Below are positions 35,341-47,490 of a DNA stretch of 64,000 bases, one piece after another. The stretch's first letter is position 1, and every line of letters starts with the position of its first letter. Location: positions 331,263 through 395,262 of the forward strand of contig JAPVLO010000961.1 of assembly GCA_027257055.1 (NCBI GenBank), read 5' to 3'. A model generated the notes under the pieces. It was not told where the DNA came from. It did not search any database and saw only the letters and a program-made list of their open reading frames with translations. The position numbers were made by a program, and so were the translations under genes. The stretch is from Cephalopachus bancanus (lineage: Eukaryota > Chordata > Mammalia > Primates > Tarsiidae).

Positions 35341-37224
35341 GCAAGACCTAATACCTTCTCTGATTAAACATTCATCTAAGCCAGAGAACAAAACCCACAA
35401 CAGATGCCATCCTCTCCTAATTAAACAAAAATGAATAGCCAAAAAAAAAGCAATCCTGAACTTTAGAAAAACAGCCTAATGGAAGCACACAATGTCAACG
35501 TCCCACGCTTATTATAGATAGCCTACAATACAGACCCAAGATGAGCAATCTCTCATTCTTTTCCTTCCCATTGTGACCTAAATTTATAAATAAACGCTGG
35601 AAAACCACTTTTGGAGAAGTATATTTACAGCTGAAGCATACTCATTCACCGACCTTCCACAGCAAAATTATAGCAGGTAGATTCTATTTATTATATTCCT
35701 TCACCAGAAACAGCAGTCAATGAGACCAGATCGATTTCAGTTTTTCAAGCTAGCTGCTCAAGGCCTAGAGACAATGAAAATGCTAATTCTCCCCGCTGAA
35801 GTCATACAGTTTTAGTCCCTAGGAAAAGAGAAGAATAAGTTCCATTGAAGTACAGAAAGAGAACATCATCGAGAAGACTGCATAACGTGATAAACACCAG
35901 GGAGATTTAAGATTATTCACAGACAATAACAACTAAAAAGCAAACTGCAACTAAAAAAGTCAGACACAAAAAAATCTCTGCTCTAAGAGGTGTAGTTTGG
36001 AGAGGGTATTGTGTTCTTAAATAATCCCCAAAGTCTCTTGGGCCACAAAAGACTGTGCTATTTCCACAGAGCAATTTCATGATGTAAAAGTCCGTGTGTG
36101 ACATTCTTGACACTACATGTATATTACAATTCTGATCTGAACTTGGGAGGCGGGGTGCCAACCATCCCATTGATTCACTCCATGAACTCAGCACAGCCAC
36201 CACTGCCTCTGGCTTTTGAAGCTAGTGGAAAGCTGCCCTCCCTGCCACAGGATCCCTTCACCTGTCAGTGCAAGCCCCAGAGCTGCTCTCGGGCCTGTGT
36301 CTCCTCCTCAAAATGCCGCAGTGGAAAGAGGCTTGAGGCCAGCCCAGCAAGGCTCTCTAGAGGCTGTTCAATGCAGGTTGAATCCTCCACAGCCTATTAG
36401 CTCTGCAGCCATTTGACACAAATACGTCCAGATGCTGAAAACTTACTGCAGGCTTCGGCTACCCTCACAGCCACAAGGAACCGTGGATAATTATTTTTTA
36501 AAGGCTTTTCTTTCTGTTTTCCATAGTAAATCGAGATGATGGGATTTCTGAGGACACAAGGGAAAGGTCAGCCTGTACTTTACGGCACAGACGGGGCCTG
36601 TTATGCAAGTTCTGTTTCTGTTGTTCCGTTGGAAGGAATGCCCGGAATAATTATAAAGAATATGTCTTTCAATCTTGATAATCAAAGTTGAAGAATCGCA
36701 AAGGTAGATCAAAGCATCTGGCCTAAAACTGGGGATCGCTGATACCTTAAAAGTCAAAAATCAAACCACTTTAATATCTGGCTCCAATGTTCCATTCCAT
36801 CTAGTTAAACTGAAGCTAGATGCCACTGCAACAGACTGACAGTAGAGCCTGGATTCTACATCATTATACCAAGGAGCTCACAAGACCACGCATTTGGTTT
36901 TACATATGGAATAGTATGTTATAAAAGAGACAAACATAACCATTACACTTCTGTTAAAATAGTTCTAAACGCCCTGTCTGCACTAACGGGGGAGCTTTGC
37001 CACAGGGAGTAATTATGTCTGGAAATGGAACATAGAAAAAGAGAGAGAGAAAAAAAAAACATTTCTCTAATTCACAGCTATAAAGTCCTGCAAGACAAGG
37101 TCCTATCTTTCATGAATCAGGAGGTGGCATTTACCCAAAAGAAGTCTTTAGTCAAGGGGGAAATCAGCTCCCAGATTGTAGACCATGAGAGCCTGGAGGT
37201 GCAGCCCTCAGGATCATGGACTTA
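35341..37224. other. Single-copy sequence
   Basis: The locally GC-rich stretch 36130-36400 has overlapping open frames in two phases (36098-36400, 36216-36416) but no domain or splice signals that I trust. Confidence 0.45.
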
Positions 37225-37237
37225 AGACCCAGAGATA

Positions 37238-37519
37238 AGCCGGACTCAGTGGCTCAGCCTGTAATCCCGCGCTTTTGGGAGGCTGAGGTGAGTGGATTGC
37301 CTGAGTCTGCGGGTTCGAGACCCGCCTGGGCAGCGAGATCTCATCTCTACAATAAATCAAAAAAATCAGCCGGGCGTGGTAGCGCATGCCTGTAATTCCA
37401 GCTACTTGGAAGGCTGAGGGGGAAGGATCGCTGGAGCCCAGCAGGTTGAGGCTGTGGGGCCAGGAGCGTCCACTGTACTCCAGTATGGGCGACAGAGGGA
37501 GACTCCAACTAAAAAAAAA
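37238..37519 (+). mobile_element. Alu, young, with 13-bp target duplication
   Basis: It starts 'agccggactcagtggctcag' and ends 'gactccaact' plus an A-run. Duplications are 'agacccagagata' at 37225-37237 and 'agacccggagata' at 37520-37532. It carries the lineage-specific left arm 'ggattgcctgagtctgcggg'. Confidence 0.95.
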
Positions 37520-37532
37520 AGACCCGGAGATA

Positions 37533-39292
37533 GATTTGTGTCAATACAATTCTGGCAATAAAACCCTTTAACCAGACACCTAAGGGAACAGGCGCTGTAT
37601 TTACACGGTGAAGGAAAGATTGTGTGGCAGCACTGCCCAGACGCTGTGCCACAGTCTAACCAGGGTACACAAAAACAGCAAAGGAAGAGCCAAAATGTTT
37701 ATGCAGGCTTGGCTTTCCCTCGCTTTAGACTCATATGTTGTCTATACTGCTAAAAGTCGAACGGCCCTAGAGAGACAAAGCCCTGGCCACTGCCTGGGGA
37801 CTTCCACAGCTGATGCCAGTGCCATTCACTCTCGTCTCTGAGCATGTGCCACCATGCACCCTCACTTCCCATCCCAACTAGACCAGGAGGAGGTTATGAG
37901 GAGAGGAATCTTGTCTTCGTGTCTGTGTTCCTGCTGCACATGATAAGTACCCAAAGGTTTGCTGCTTGTCATCTTATCGACAACAGGAGCACCAAAAGAG
38001 AGTCAGAGATACTTCTTTTGAACCCAAAGGGTACAGGGAGTGAAGGTGCTGGAAACAGGAAACCGGCGAGGCAAAGGGGGCATGCTGAGGAAAGAGAATG
38101 AGCTCTCCTCTAGATAGATGGGGCACAAAACCTAACTAAAGTCAGTTTTGAACCACATGCCAAGACCTCATATGTTGGGATTATGTTATGTGAACTACAC
38201 CCGTATACTAGTGATGCTAAGGAAGTTTGGGTACAAAAGACCTCTCCAGAAAAGGCTAAGATCCTTCAACTCACCTAAAGAAGGAAGTGGCACCACTTTC
38301 AGTGAGGTTGCAAGAAGCTCTATATACTTCGATTTTAAAAAATAAATAAAAATTTAAAACTACAGATAAACTTCTCACATAGAAAAAGATAAGCCTGATC
38401 ACATGACAAATGTGAACGTATGAACACAAGGCTATGAACCTCCTAGATCATTTTACAAGTCCACTGTTGTGCCCCAAATGGTACTTCAGTAATAGGTACA
38501 GTTGAATTGTCAAACAAAAGCAGAACTATGTTTTATTTTTGTCAAAATGACTTATTCTGCCAAGAACCTTACAAGTCATGCAACTGTGCCTATTCTTTAA
38601 CAGAAAATAAATTATGTAAGTCTCTGAAAAATATGTTTGTGATTAAATTAAGCTTTAATAAAGGTTATTTATGGCTCCTGGAAAGTAGTTCATCTCTTGG
38701 AAACTGTGTTCCACAATTTGAGAAAACTTAAACCTCGCATCATGTAGAGCAGAGAAGTCTGAGTCAGCATCTTCTCATCTTATAATTGGGAAAAAGAGCA
38801 GGAATCAGGGTTCTCCCAAAACAGCGATCAGGTGAATCACTCTTCAGCTGCCTCTTGGCTTCTGCCCCCAGTTCTCGGCTCCCAGGTGCCAACATACTTC
38901 TCTCTGTAGCCACACTGAGTCTTGCTTGGAATGCCCACTTTTCCCAGGAAGGCAGGGTCCCCCAGAAATCCCCCCTCCCCACAGTTCGCAGCAGCTAATC
39001 TGACTCTTGGTATACCCCACCCAAAGGTTACACATTAATGCTAGGACAGGTGCTCCCAGAAAAGGGTAGTGGGACAGAAGTCTTACAGCAACAGATTATG
39101 TAGAAAGGATTATGTCATCAGTCCTGACCACTTTAGCCACAAGATCTTACAGTGTTTAGAATCTCCTTCCCTTAAGCTGCTGGAGTTTCAGCACTCTCAT
39201 CATTGACTTGCCTAGAAATTAATACACAAAATGAAACTATTTCATCACTTGTCAGATCAACTCAAAGGGATTATGAAAATCTGACTAGCATC
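37533..39292. other. Single-copy sequence
   Basis: No repeat is recognised. Frames at 37608-38101 and 38764-39035 lack any domain and overlap on both strands. Confidence 0.45.
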
Positions 39293-39307
39293 AGCTGTTC
39301 TCATTTC

Positions 39308-39612
39308 TTCTCTTTTCTTTTTGTTTTTTTTTTGAGTTGGAGTCTCACTCTGTCGCCCAGGCAGGTGTACACTGGCATACTCACAGCCACCCCAGTGTTG
39401 ACCTGCTGGGCTCCAGTGATCCTTCCACCTTAGCCTTCCAAGTAGTTGGAAGTATAGGCACACGCTACCATGCCCAGCTAATTTTTTGATTTATTGTAGA
39501 GACGAGGTCTGGCCAAGTTTTCCGGGCTTGTCTTGAACCCGCGGGCTCAGGTAATCCACTCACTTTGGCCTCCCAAAGTGCTGGATTACAGGCTGAGCCA
39601 CCAAGCCCAGCC
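39308..39612 (-). mobile_element. Alu, reverse orientation
   Basis: Reverse Alu of the lineage-specific type ('gatttattgtagagacgagg', 'ggattacaggctgagccacc'). Near-perfect 15-bp duplications are 'agctgttctcatttc' (39293-39307) and 'agctactctcatttc' (39613-39627). Confidence 0.93.
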
Positions 39613-39839
39613 AGCTACTCTCATTTCAAGAGAAAAGTTCTCCCTTCTCTTCAACCCTATCCCCTTGTCACTGGCATTTTAGCAAAGGTAAGTCTAAATG
39701 GAAAAAAAGATGAGGCACAACACTGTATAACATTTGGGAAGGTCACTTAGTCATCCACCTGTTTCTTGATTAGGTTAAATCTCTACGTGATATTTTACTT
39801 TCTTTCTAGGGGGTTCCCTTCAAAGAGTCCCCCACAACT

Positions 39840-40600
39840 CATTTCTACGCATACTCTTTATCTTCACTACCTGGAAACTCTTTCTCCTAACCTAAATATG
39901 TCATATTAATATTTACATATAGTTTCCTTCATTAGGTCCTCAGTGGCTTCATGCCTGTATCTTTCCTAAACTACTATCAAAAGGTCACTGATGGCCTCAC
40001 TTGTAAATCCAAAGGACTATTTGTAGTTCTCAAACTCCCATTGACTAAGAGTATACCTGCCCTAAATTCCTCTTTCCTGGTGTCAGTCCTTTTGTTCTAA
40101 CTAACATTTCCTAGTCACTCTTCAGATTCTTCTTCCTCTAGTTTTAAGGTATATCTTGCCCTTAGATTCCACTAATAAATACAGCAAAGCAGGCTCTGCG
40201 GTCAAAGGGTTAAGAAGTTGGGATAATATATTTTGAAAAAGAGAAGGATTTGAAGTGAAATAACTTTATTCCCAACTTGTTATGTGATGGCTACTCCAGA
40301 AAGGCTCGAGTCAGGATCTTTTTGGCAAAAAACAGAGGCTCAGTGTCATCAAACCCACTTCTCATACTACACCAGAGTTACCTGTTTTCACAGCTCTTTA
40401 TCTTTCCCTAAAAGATAAAGATGAGGTAAATCATTATAAATTCAATCGTACCTGAATTTACATAGAACCCCTTGATAGAGTCTCACTGGATTTAGAATAA
40501 AATCTACACTTTCTTTGCTGACTTACGATGCTTCAATGTCTAGGCCACGGCTATCTCTCAAATATTCCTGGTTTTCTTGTGGTCCTCACAAATATACTCA
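39840..40600 (+). mobile_element. L2 LINE relics
   Basis: Short pieces resemble L2: 'gatggcctcacttgtaaatc caaagg' near 39990-40015, and the 3' side 'aataaaatctacactttctt' near 40497 with 'ctctcaaatattcctgg' after it. The pieces are very diverged and their limits are uncertain. Confidence 0.4.
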
Positions 40601-40993
40601 CCTGGATCCAATCTCCAAAAACAGAAAAACTAGATTTTTTTTTAAATTGTGTATGTCCATCCAATGGACTAGTACACCATTGTGAAAATGAATAACTGTC
40701 ATGAATAATAAGCCAAAGAAATCAATGGACGTATCTCAGAAACCTCAAATCACTAAACCAATATATATAGCATGTGTTAACATTTTTATAAAGTTAAAGG
40801 CAAGCAAATCTAAAAATATATTCTTTAAGTACATATTCATGATTCTTACGGTAATATAAAGAAAAAAAAGCAAGAGAATAAGAAAACAAGAGCAAGATGG
40901 TGACAATTTCCAGAAGGGGAAAATGAGGCAGAGAATAGGATCAGGACAAAGCCCTAGGGAGCTTCATTTTATGTTTAAGCCACATAGTCTACA
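40601..40993. other. Single-copy sequence, no feature seen
   Basis: No element recognised with confidence. 'gtgtatgtccatccaatgga' near 40650 hints at an old L1 remnant. Confidence 0.4.
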
Positions 40994-40995
40994 TA

Positions 40996-41308
40996 CAGTA
41001 AGTCCCCTACATATGAACAAGTTCCATTTCAAGAGCTCATTCATAAGTCCAACAAAGTTAGCCTCGATGCCCAATTAACATAATTGACTATATAGTACTG
41101 TATACTGTAGCAGGTTTATAATACATCTCACACGAATAATACATTAAAAGTGAACACAAAAAATAAAGAAAACGTTTTTAATCTTACAGTATGGCATGTG
41201 TCAACGTACATCAGACACATGAACTAACTTATGCGATTGGACAGGTGAAAACACGTTCGCATCTTTGAAAGTCTGCAATCTGAAGGTTCGTATGTAAGGG
41301 ACTTACTG
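40996..41308 (+). mobile_element. Tigger-type MITE, copy A
   Basis: The inverted ends are 'cagtaagtcccctacatatg' and, reversed, 'cagtaagtcccttacatacg', flanked by TA at 40994-40995 and 41309-41310. It is 313 bp. A second copy in the opposite direction lies at 42124-42458. Confidence 0.9.
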
Positions 41309-41310
41309 TA

Positions 41311-41904
41311 TACATAACATGCAATCTTGTGTATGAACCAATTTTTTAAAAATTTAAGACGAAGTTTGCTGTGCCACACACCACAGCCTCCTCCAATCAG
41401 ACTGCAATTCAATTTAACACACACTAGCCCTGGCTATGGGGAGTCACTGCTTTTGGTGGCAAGATTCTGGCTCTAGTCCTTCTGAATTCACCACCACATA
41501 ACAAATCAGCTGTTAGAGGACTTAGAGATGTGAAGGAAAAAAAAAAACTATGTCATCATTAATCTTTCCCTATAAACTATGGCAAACCTGTGTCGTCCAG
41601 TTTCTTAGACCTTTGCACACAGAACCTACTGTGCATTCATTCAGCATATTTATTAGATCTATAACAACATTGTGCAGTCACTTCACAGGACACTGAGGTG
41701 GGTGGATTGGCTGGTTTTGTGCCCTGTGTACCACTTTGTGTCTTGTTGGGGCATACCAGAGCCAGTTGTAATAAATATTACAGGAGTCTCAGCTAGCCTC
41801 AGCTCTGTCACAGCATCTAAAACATCTCATCTGACACACCCTGGGCAGTTCTGACATTCTGTCTCTTGAGCAACAGTACAGACCATGGTTGGATATTAAG
41901 AAGC
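41311..41904. other. Single-copy sequence, no feature seen
   Basis: No element recognised. Confidence 0.45.
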
Positions 41905-42118
41905 CTCTCTGGAGCTTCTAGCCTGGGTTCAAATGCTGACTTCATCACTCATCAACAGCTTTACCTTGAGTAAAGGACTTAACCTTCCTGAGCCTTAAAA
42001 TGGGAATAATCACTGGGACCACTCTTAGGCTACTAGGAGGATTAGGTACAATAATGTAAGAAAGTACATGAAGCACTGGCTGAATCTGCTCATTGAGGGT
42101 TCATAATTATTATTATGT
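41905..42118 (-). mobile_element. MIR SINE, reverse orientation
   Basis: 'gcctgggttcaaatgctgac', 'aggacttaaccttcctgagc' and 'aatgggaataatcac' appear in reverse-MIR order. Confidence 0.85.
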
Positions 42119-42123
42119 CAATA

Positions 42124-42458
42124 CAGAGTAAACCCCCGCCATACAAATCTTCAAGAGGCAAACTTTCAGAGATGCAAACGTGTGTTTGCATGTTGCATGT
42201 CCAATCAACAGGTTAGTTTACGTGTTTGGTGTACATTGTCATGTACTGTCCTGGAAGATTAAATGCTTTCTTTATGTGTGTGCTTGTTTGCTTTTATGTA
42301 TTATTTGTGTGAAAAGTATTATAAACCTATTTACAGTGTAGTACTATATAGCTGATTGTGTTAGCTGGGTACCTAGGCTAACTGTCGGACTTATGAACAA
42401 AATGGAATTACGAATTTACTCTTGGAACAGAACTCCTTCGTATGTAGAAGACATACTG
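42124..42458 (-). mobile_element. Tigger-type MITE, copy B, opposite orientation
   Basis: It is the reverse complement of copy A over most of its length: 'gtattataaacctatttaca', 'tactatatagctgattgtgt', 'cggacttatgaac'. The right end is '...gacatactg' beside TA. The left end 'cagagtaaacccccgcca' is a diverged inverted repeat. Confidence 0.85.
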
Positions 42459-42465
42459 TATTTAT

Positions 42466-42767
42466 ACATATTTTTGGGGGGGGATGGGTTCTCACGCTGT
42501 CATCTAGGCTGGAGTCCAGTGGCATGATCACAGCTCACCGCAGCCTTGACCTTCTGGGTTCAGGTGAACCTTCCGCCTCAACCTCCCGTTCGTACTACAA
42601 CCACAAGCCGCCACACCTGGCTAATTTTTTTAAATTTTATGTAGAGACAAGGTCTTGTTATGTTTCCCCTTCTGATCTCAAACTCCTGGACTCAAGGCAA
42701 TCAATCCTTTCATCTCAGTCTCCAAAAATCCTGGGATTATAAGCATGAGTCACTGCACCTGGTTTAT
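42466..42767 (-). mobile_element. Alu, reverse orientation, old
   Basis: A diverged Alu ('gttctcacgctgtcatctagg', 'gggattataagcatgagtca'). The original T-run appears replaced by a T5G8 tract at 42471-42483. It starts almost at the end of MITE copy B. Confidence 0.88.
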
Positions 42768-43000
42768 AGTTTCAAATATAATTAAATGATATATAATTAT
42801 ATAATGATATGTATTTAGTCTAGACATATACATTGTTAATTAATATTAATACATATTGAGTTATGCAATTAAATATGACTATATAAAATAATTACTGATA
42901 TAATTAATATGAACATAATGTTGGTGTCAATATTAACATATTAATATGTATTACAATAATATACATTTATTTTTAAATTATTGTCTGAGCTGACCAGAAA
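42768..43000. repeat. AT-rich low-complexity sequence
   Basis: Dense 'aatta', 'atatta' and 'ttaat' words with no unit length. Confidence 0.7.
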
Positions 43001-43096
43001 GACAATGCAGAAAAAGAGGAGCTACACTGACAATCAAAAGTTGGGACCATCTCCGAGGAATATAAAGCTAAGTTGTATATTAAAAATCACAGGAAG

Positions 43097-43190
43097 TGTA
43101 GGCTATAGTGAGCTGAGGTCATGCTACTGCACTCCAGCCTGGGCAACAGAGTGAGACCCTGTCTCAAAAAAAAAAAAAAAAAAAAAAAAG
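43097..43190 (+). mobile_element. Alu 3'-end fragment
   Basis: 'gctatagtgagctgaggtca', 'gcactccagcctgggcaaca' and 'gagaccctgtctc' then a 25-base A-run. Unlike the young copies, the end reads 'ctgtctc' and not 'ccaactc', so this is an older or different subfamily. Confidence 0.9.
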
Positions 43191-44564
43191 ATATGAAAGA
43201 ATCAGAAATGAAGAGTATTAGAATGAAGGACCCAGAAACGTCAAATTTTCATTAGAGAAGAAGAGGTCAGTTAGCAGAGAGCACTCACGAGAGAAATCAA
43301 GTTCCAAAAAAAATGGAAAAATGTGAAACACAGGCCACACAGAACAGCTCAGGCCCACGGATGAAAGGATAGGACACAAGACAAGGCTGAGCACTGGGGG
43401 TGGGAGTCTTTCCTTGAGCTGTGCTAGGCCCCCTCCATCCTCCAGGGGGCCCCATGAGAGCCTCGTCTTCCTGACCTGGGAACTGAAATGCAGCATTCTC
43501 CAACAGGCCTTTGTCCCAGGCTCTGTCTCCCCTCACCAGTCCTCACCTGAGGATCCTAAACCATCCTTACAAACATGATGACAAGGACATGGCTCAGAAA
43601 GTCAGGCCTCCCATCAACAACACACCGAGGGATCAAAGCCTCAGCACTTGCTGCATCACAGATACAAAATCTGATCAGAAAGTCAGCGCCATTCTGGTGC
43701 CCTGCTCTGTCCTCATGCTCACAAAGAACACGATAGCTGTCTCTTTCTTTGCTTTTTCTTGGTCACCCACGCAGAATTCAGTCCCGGTACAGAAACCTGG
43801 AAAGATAATAGAAATTGTCAGCTTTGGCCAAGGGTCCCTAGACAACCTCGCAGATGCCCATGGTCCTGTGGGCACATCATCGACTGCCAGTTATCTACAC
43901 TCTGAAGGGACACCCTTAACCCTTCTGTGCATCCTTCTATGGCTAGACCCAGAGAACCATCAGCAACACAGTTGTTGTAGGCGGTGTGACTGAAAACATG
44001 CATTCTGGATATGGATGAGGTATACAATCCCAATCAGAAACCAGCTATAGACAAGAGGAATCTTCATCCTAGAGATAATGAGAAGTTACATGAAAAAAAT
44101 GAACAGAAAGCATTTAGTATTTCTGGGTGCCAATAAATGTCAGTTCTTCTCCTCAGCTTCCCCTTCCCTCCCTGCTTCTGGAGGACAACCTCAAGGACTT
44201 TTGAAGGTATTCCTAATCCCCGAGTCCAAAATGTAAAGAATGTCCTGGAGGATCACAAGTAGAATCTAATACCAGCTTCTGAATTTGTTGCCAACTCTTC
44301 AAGCTTGCCTGTAAAAAAATATAATGAGAAAGACCAAGTTGAACACAATGTGATAAGCCTTATCGGCAGAGAGAATTTTTCATGAATCATTGTCTAACAA
44401 GCTCTAAGAGTATGTCTCTTCTTATCTGAAATATTTCTAAAGATGAGTGAAATATGTAGACGTTCCAGTTCTATTTTTTTCCTCTGGTACAAGCCATACA
44501 GCACAGATAAAATGTGCTAATCAAGACATTCCTGAGAAGAGCTAGAATTTCCCTAACAAATACA
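43191..44564. other. Single-copy sequence with a 160-codon open frame
   Basis: The frame at 43511-43993 (plus) is the longest open frame in the window. It has no recognisable domain, no signal peptide and no helical or repeat pattern, and antisense frames overlap it (43675-43875, 43818-44033). I cannot call it coding from sequence alone. Confidence 0.25.
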
Positions 44565-45092
44565 CATTCATTATAATAGCCCTTATAATTCTTGCAAGAT
44601 GGTATTGGCACAGAAATAGGCAAATTTAGCAGAATAGAGAGCTCAGAAACACACGTAAAACAAAGGTACCAATGGGCAAAGACAGTCTACACAATAAATA
44701 GTGCTAGGACGATAGTTTACATATATTTTGAAAAACTAACATTAAATAGCTAGCTCATACCATACAGTAGACATAAATAAAAATTCTTACATATTAAGAA
44801 CTTAGAGGTTGAAAGCAAAACTTGACATTTGTTAAAGGAAACTTTAAAAAATATTTCTCAATGACCTGGAGGAGAGAAGGATTTCTTAAAACACAGAAAA
44901 GCCCTAACTAGAACAAAAATTAATAGACAAATTCTACTATAAGAATTAAGAATGCAGGTTCATCAGAGAACTCCAGGAAGGGAATGGAAAAGGCAAGCCA
45001 AAAACTCAAGAAAAACAGATGTCCTTGGGACATGACCCTGACAAAGAATTGGCATCTGGGCTATATAAAGAAAATAAGAAAAAATGACAACC

Positions 45093-45101
45093 AAGATGGC
45101 C
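45093..45101 (+). promoter_or_regulatory. YY1-type site at the L1 5' end
   Basis: 'aagatggcc' sits at the very start of the inserted L1. In human L1 a YY1 site at this place sets the transcription start. In the related L1 at 5.7 kb the same spot reads 'aaaatgttc', so that site is lost. Confidence 0.6.
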
Positions 45102-45455
45102 GACAGAAGACACGAAGACATCACATGGTTGCACGATCAGCAAAGAAATCTAAGTGGAGGAACAGACCTAGGCTTTGAGGGTCGACCAGAAAACAAGTTG
45201 AGGTCTATCAGACCACCACTTGGAGATGCAGAGACGGACAGTCCCAAGCCCCAGATGCCCTGGAAGTGACCCGCACACAAGGACAGGGGAGCGCCTTTGC
45301 AGACAAAAAAGGTGAGTGAAAAACCACAGTTTTTCTTCTCTACCTACCTCAGGTAAGCCTCTGCAGTCTCAGCCAAGAGAGAGACAGCCCAGGCCTGCCC
45401 TACCCTGCTCATGCCACTCCATCCCTTCCCTTCCCACACTAGTGGGAGCAGAGGG

Positions 45456-45497
45456 AGCCCCTAAATAAAGATATTAAGCCCCTAAATAAAGACATTA
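45456..45497. repeat. Two-copy 21-bp tandem repeat in the L1 5' UTR
   Basis: 'agcccctaaataaagatatt' plus one base is repeated at 45477 with one substitution (gat/gac). The unit contains AATAAA. Confidence 0.95.
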
Positions 45498-45916
45498 AGC
45501 ACATTAAGGAGACACGTGGAGCTGGGAGAAGCCCAGTTCCTGGAGAGCCCTGGCACCATGGCCACCAACACCCCCGCATCCCCATGGAAAGGTTTTGGAG
45601 AAAATACCCTGCTGGGGTGGTCTACGCCATGTGCGCTCTCCCCTCCCTCTGTCTCCAACACCCAGCAGGGTGGACAAGAACACACTGAGGAGACATTTCT
45701 CTGACACCAGCAGCTGCTATGGCCCCCAGGTTGGGGCTGCAAACACAGCCTGCCCTCAGGGACCACCATTGTTGTGATAACCCCATCCAAAATGGATGGG
45801 TGAAACAATACTGAATGGTATCCCCCTAATTCTCCACCCTTCCTGCCACTGTTGCTCACCCTACAGGTGGACCAGATGAAGGGGGTCAAGGAAAAAAAGG
45901 CAATACAAACTGTCAT
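45482..45916 (-). other. 144-codon antisense open frame in the L1 5' UTR
   Basis: It occupies the same part of the UTR as the 152-codon antisense frame in the other type B L1, and is in the same phase where the two align best. There is no recognised domain. It may be an ORF0-like feature of this L1 lineage or a chance frame. Confidence 0.3.
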
Positions 45917-46414
45917 CCCAACTGCAGAAGCTGAGTAGGACAGGAACTAACAGGCAGGGCCCTTCTGCACAGCATGGTGGCAGCAGTGTCCCTGCTCAAA
46001 CTTATCTGCCAACTGGGGAGAAATTGCAACTCTCCACTGCTTCACTTCAGCCCCTAGGTGAAAGGGACGGTCCCACCCAGATGGGAGGAAGCCACTTCCC
46101 ACCCCTAAGAACACCTGAGCCAGAGTAGAACCAGGGCTCCTCCTGGCCACCTGCCAATCCTGCTGACAAGACACTAGAAGCTGCCAGAGCTCCACTCAGG
46201 GTCCCTGGTGCCTATGCCACGGAAAGGAGAAAGCCTCTGAGCTAGAGGAAAGGACTAGCCATGTTCCCACCAAAATGAATGGGTGAAACAATACTAAATG
46301 GTATCCCCCTAATTCACCACCCTTCCTGCCACTGCTGCTCCCCCTACAGGTAGACCAGATGAAGGGGGTCAGAAAAAAAAAAAGCAACACAAACTGTCAC
46401 CCCAACTGCAGAAA
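45783..46414. repeat. Duplicated 5' UTR block (about 145 bp, period about 484)
   Basis: The stretch 45783-45930 ('gggtgaaacaatactgaatg' to 'ccaactgcagaag') is repeated at 46266-46414 with about ten differences. The 336 bp between the copies does not repeat. Only one copy is evident in the 5.7-kb L1. Confidence 0.9.
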
Positions 46415-46679
46415 CCTTATCTAATAAACAAATGACATAAAACATAATAATAACAAAAAGAAAAGAGTCTGCCCTCCAGATGAGGAAGGACTGCAGAAAA
46501 AACACCAGAAATCCCCAAAGGCTTAACAAGTCTACACCCACAAAAGGGCTTTCCAAATCTCAAGCAACGGAACCCATTCAGAACAATCTGTCCCTGATGA
46601 AAGAATCCAATTAAGGATGGCAAAGACACTAAACACCAGATCCGTGAGAAGGTGGACACAAGTCATCAGTCCACAGATA

Positions 46680-47480
46680 CCGTGCAGGAAGTGAAAGCTG
46701 AGCCAGCCATTCTAAGAAATGACTGAATGGAACTTCTGGAAATGAAGAATTCTCTCTTGGAATTTCAAAACACCTTAGCAAGCCATAAAAACAAAATGGA
46801 CCAGCCAGAGGGAAAAAATCTTAGGGCTTCAGGATAGAACCACTGAACTAACCCAGTTCTACAAAAACAAGGAGAAAAGTCTTAGGACAAATGAGTAAAA
46901 CCGATGGAATGTTAGGAATTATGTAAAGAGACCAAATCTATGGTTGATTGGCATCCCTAAGAGAGAAGGGGAAACTGAGAACACCCTAAAACAAGCCTTC
47001 CAAGATGTCACCCAAGAAAATTTCTCCTATTTCACTCAAGAGGTGGCCGTGCAGATGCCAGAAAATGCTTGTGAGGTATTACACAGGAAGATAATCCCCC
47101 AGGCACATAATAATCTGTCTTGCCGAAGTGATCATGAAAGAAAACATCCAAAAGGCAGAGAGAAAGAAAGGACAGACCACCTACAAAGGAAGACCCATCA
47201 GGATTGCAGCAGACTTCTCAGCAGAAACTCTACAATCCAGAAGGAACTGGGGTATCCTCTTTAACATTCTTAAAACAAATTAATTCCAGTCAGGAATTTC
47301 CTCCCCTGCCATACTAAACTTCATTAATGAAAGAGAATTAAAATCCTGCCAAGATATCCAATCTCTAACAGAATACAGCACCTCCAAACTAGCCCTTCAG
47401 GTGATGCTTAAGAAATTTCTAAGCACAGAAATGAAAGCATAATTCTATCCATCACAAAAGCACATGCAAGCACAGATTTT
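46680..47480 (+). pseudogene. L1 ORF1 remnant
   Basis: Broken frames read as the L1 RNA-binding protein. The open piece 46944-47264 includes the central RRM-like region ('MIGIPKREGETENTLKQAFQ'). Downstream, shifted frames give text like 'IAADFSAETLQSRRNWG' and 'ISSPAILNFINERELKS' from the C-terminal domain. In an intact L1 this is the trimeric RNA chaperone that coats L1 RNA. Frameshifts and stops disable it. The mariner at 47491 cuts off the end. Confidence 0.85.
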
Positions 47481-47490
47481 GCAGACCATA

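Noticed and set aside
36098..36416. Cysteine- and serine-rich frames of 66 and 100 codons
   Set aside because: Two phases are open at once and nothing matches a known family. I could not define splice sites.
43511..43993. 160-codon open frame, the longest in the window
   Set aside because: No domain, signal peptide or splice context is visible, and antisense frames overlap it. A frame of this length is not surprising in 64 kb, especially in a GC-richer patch.
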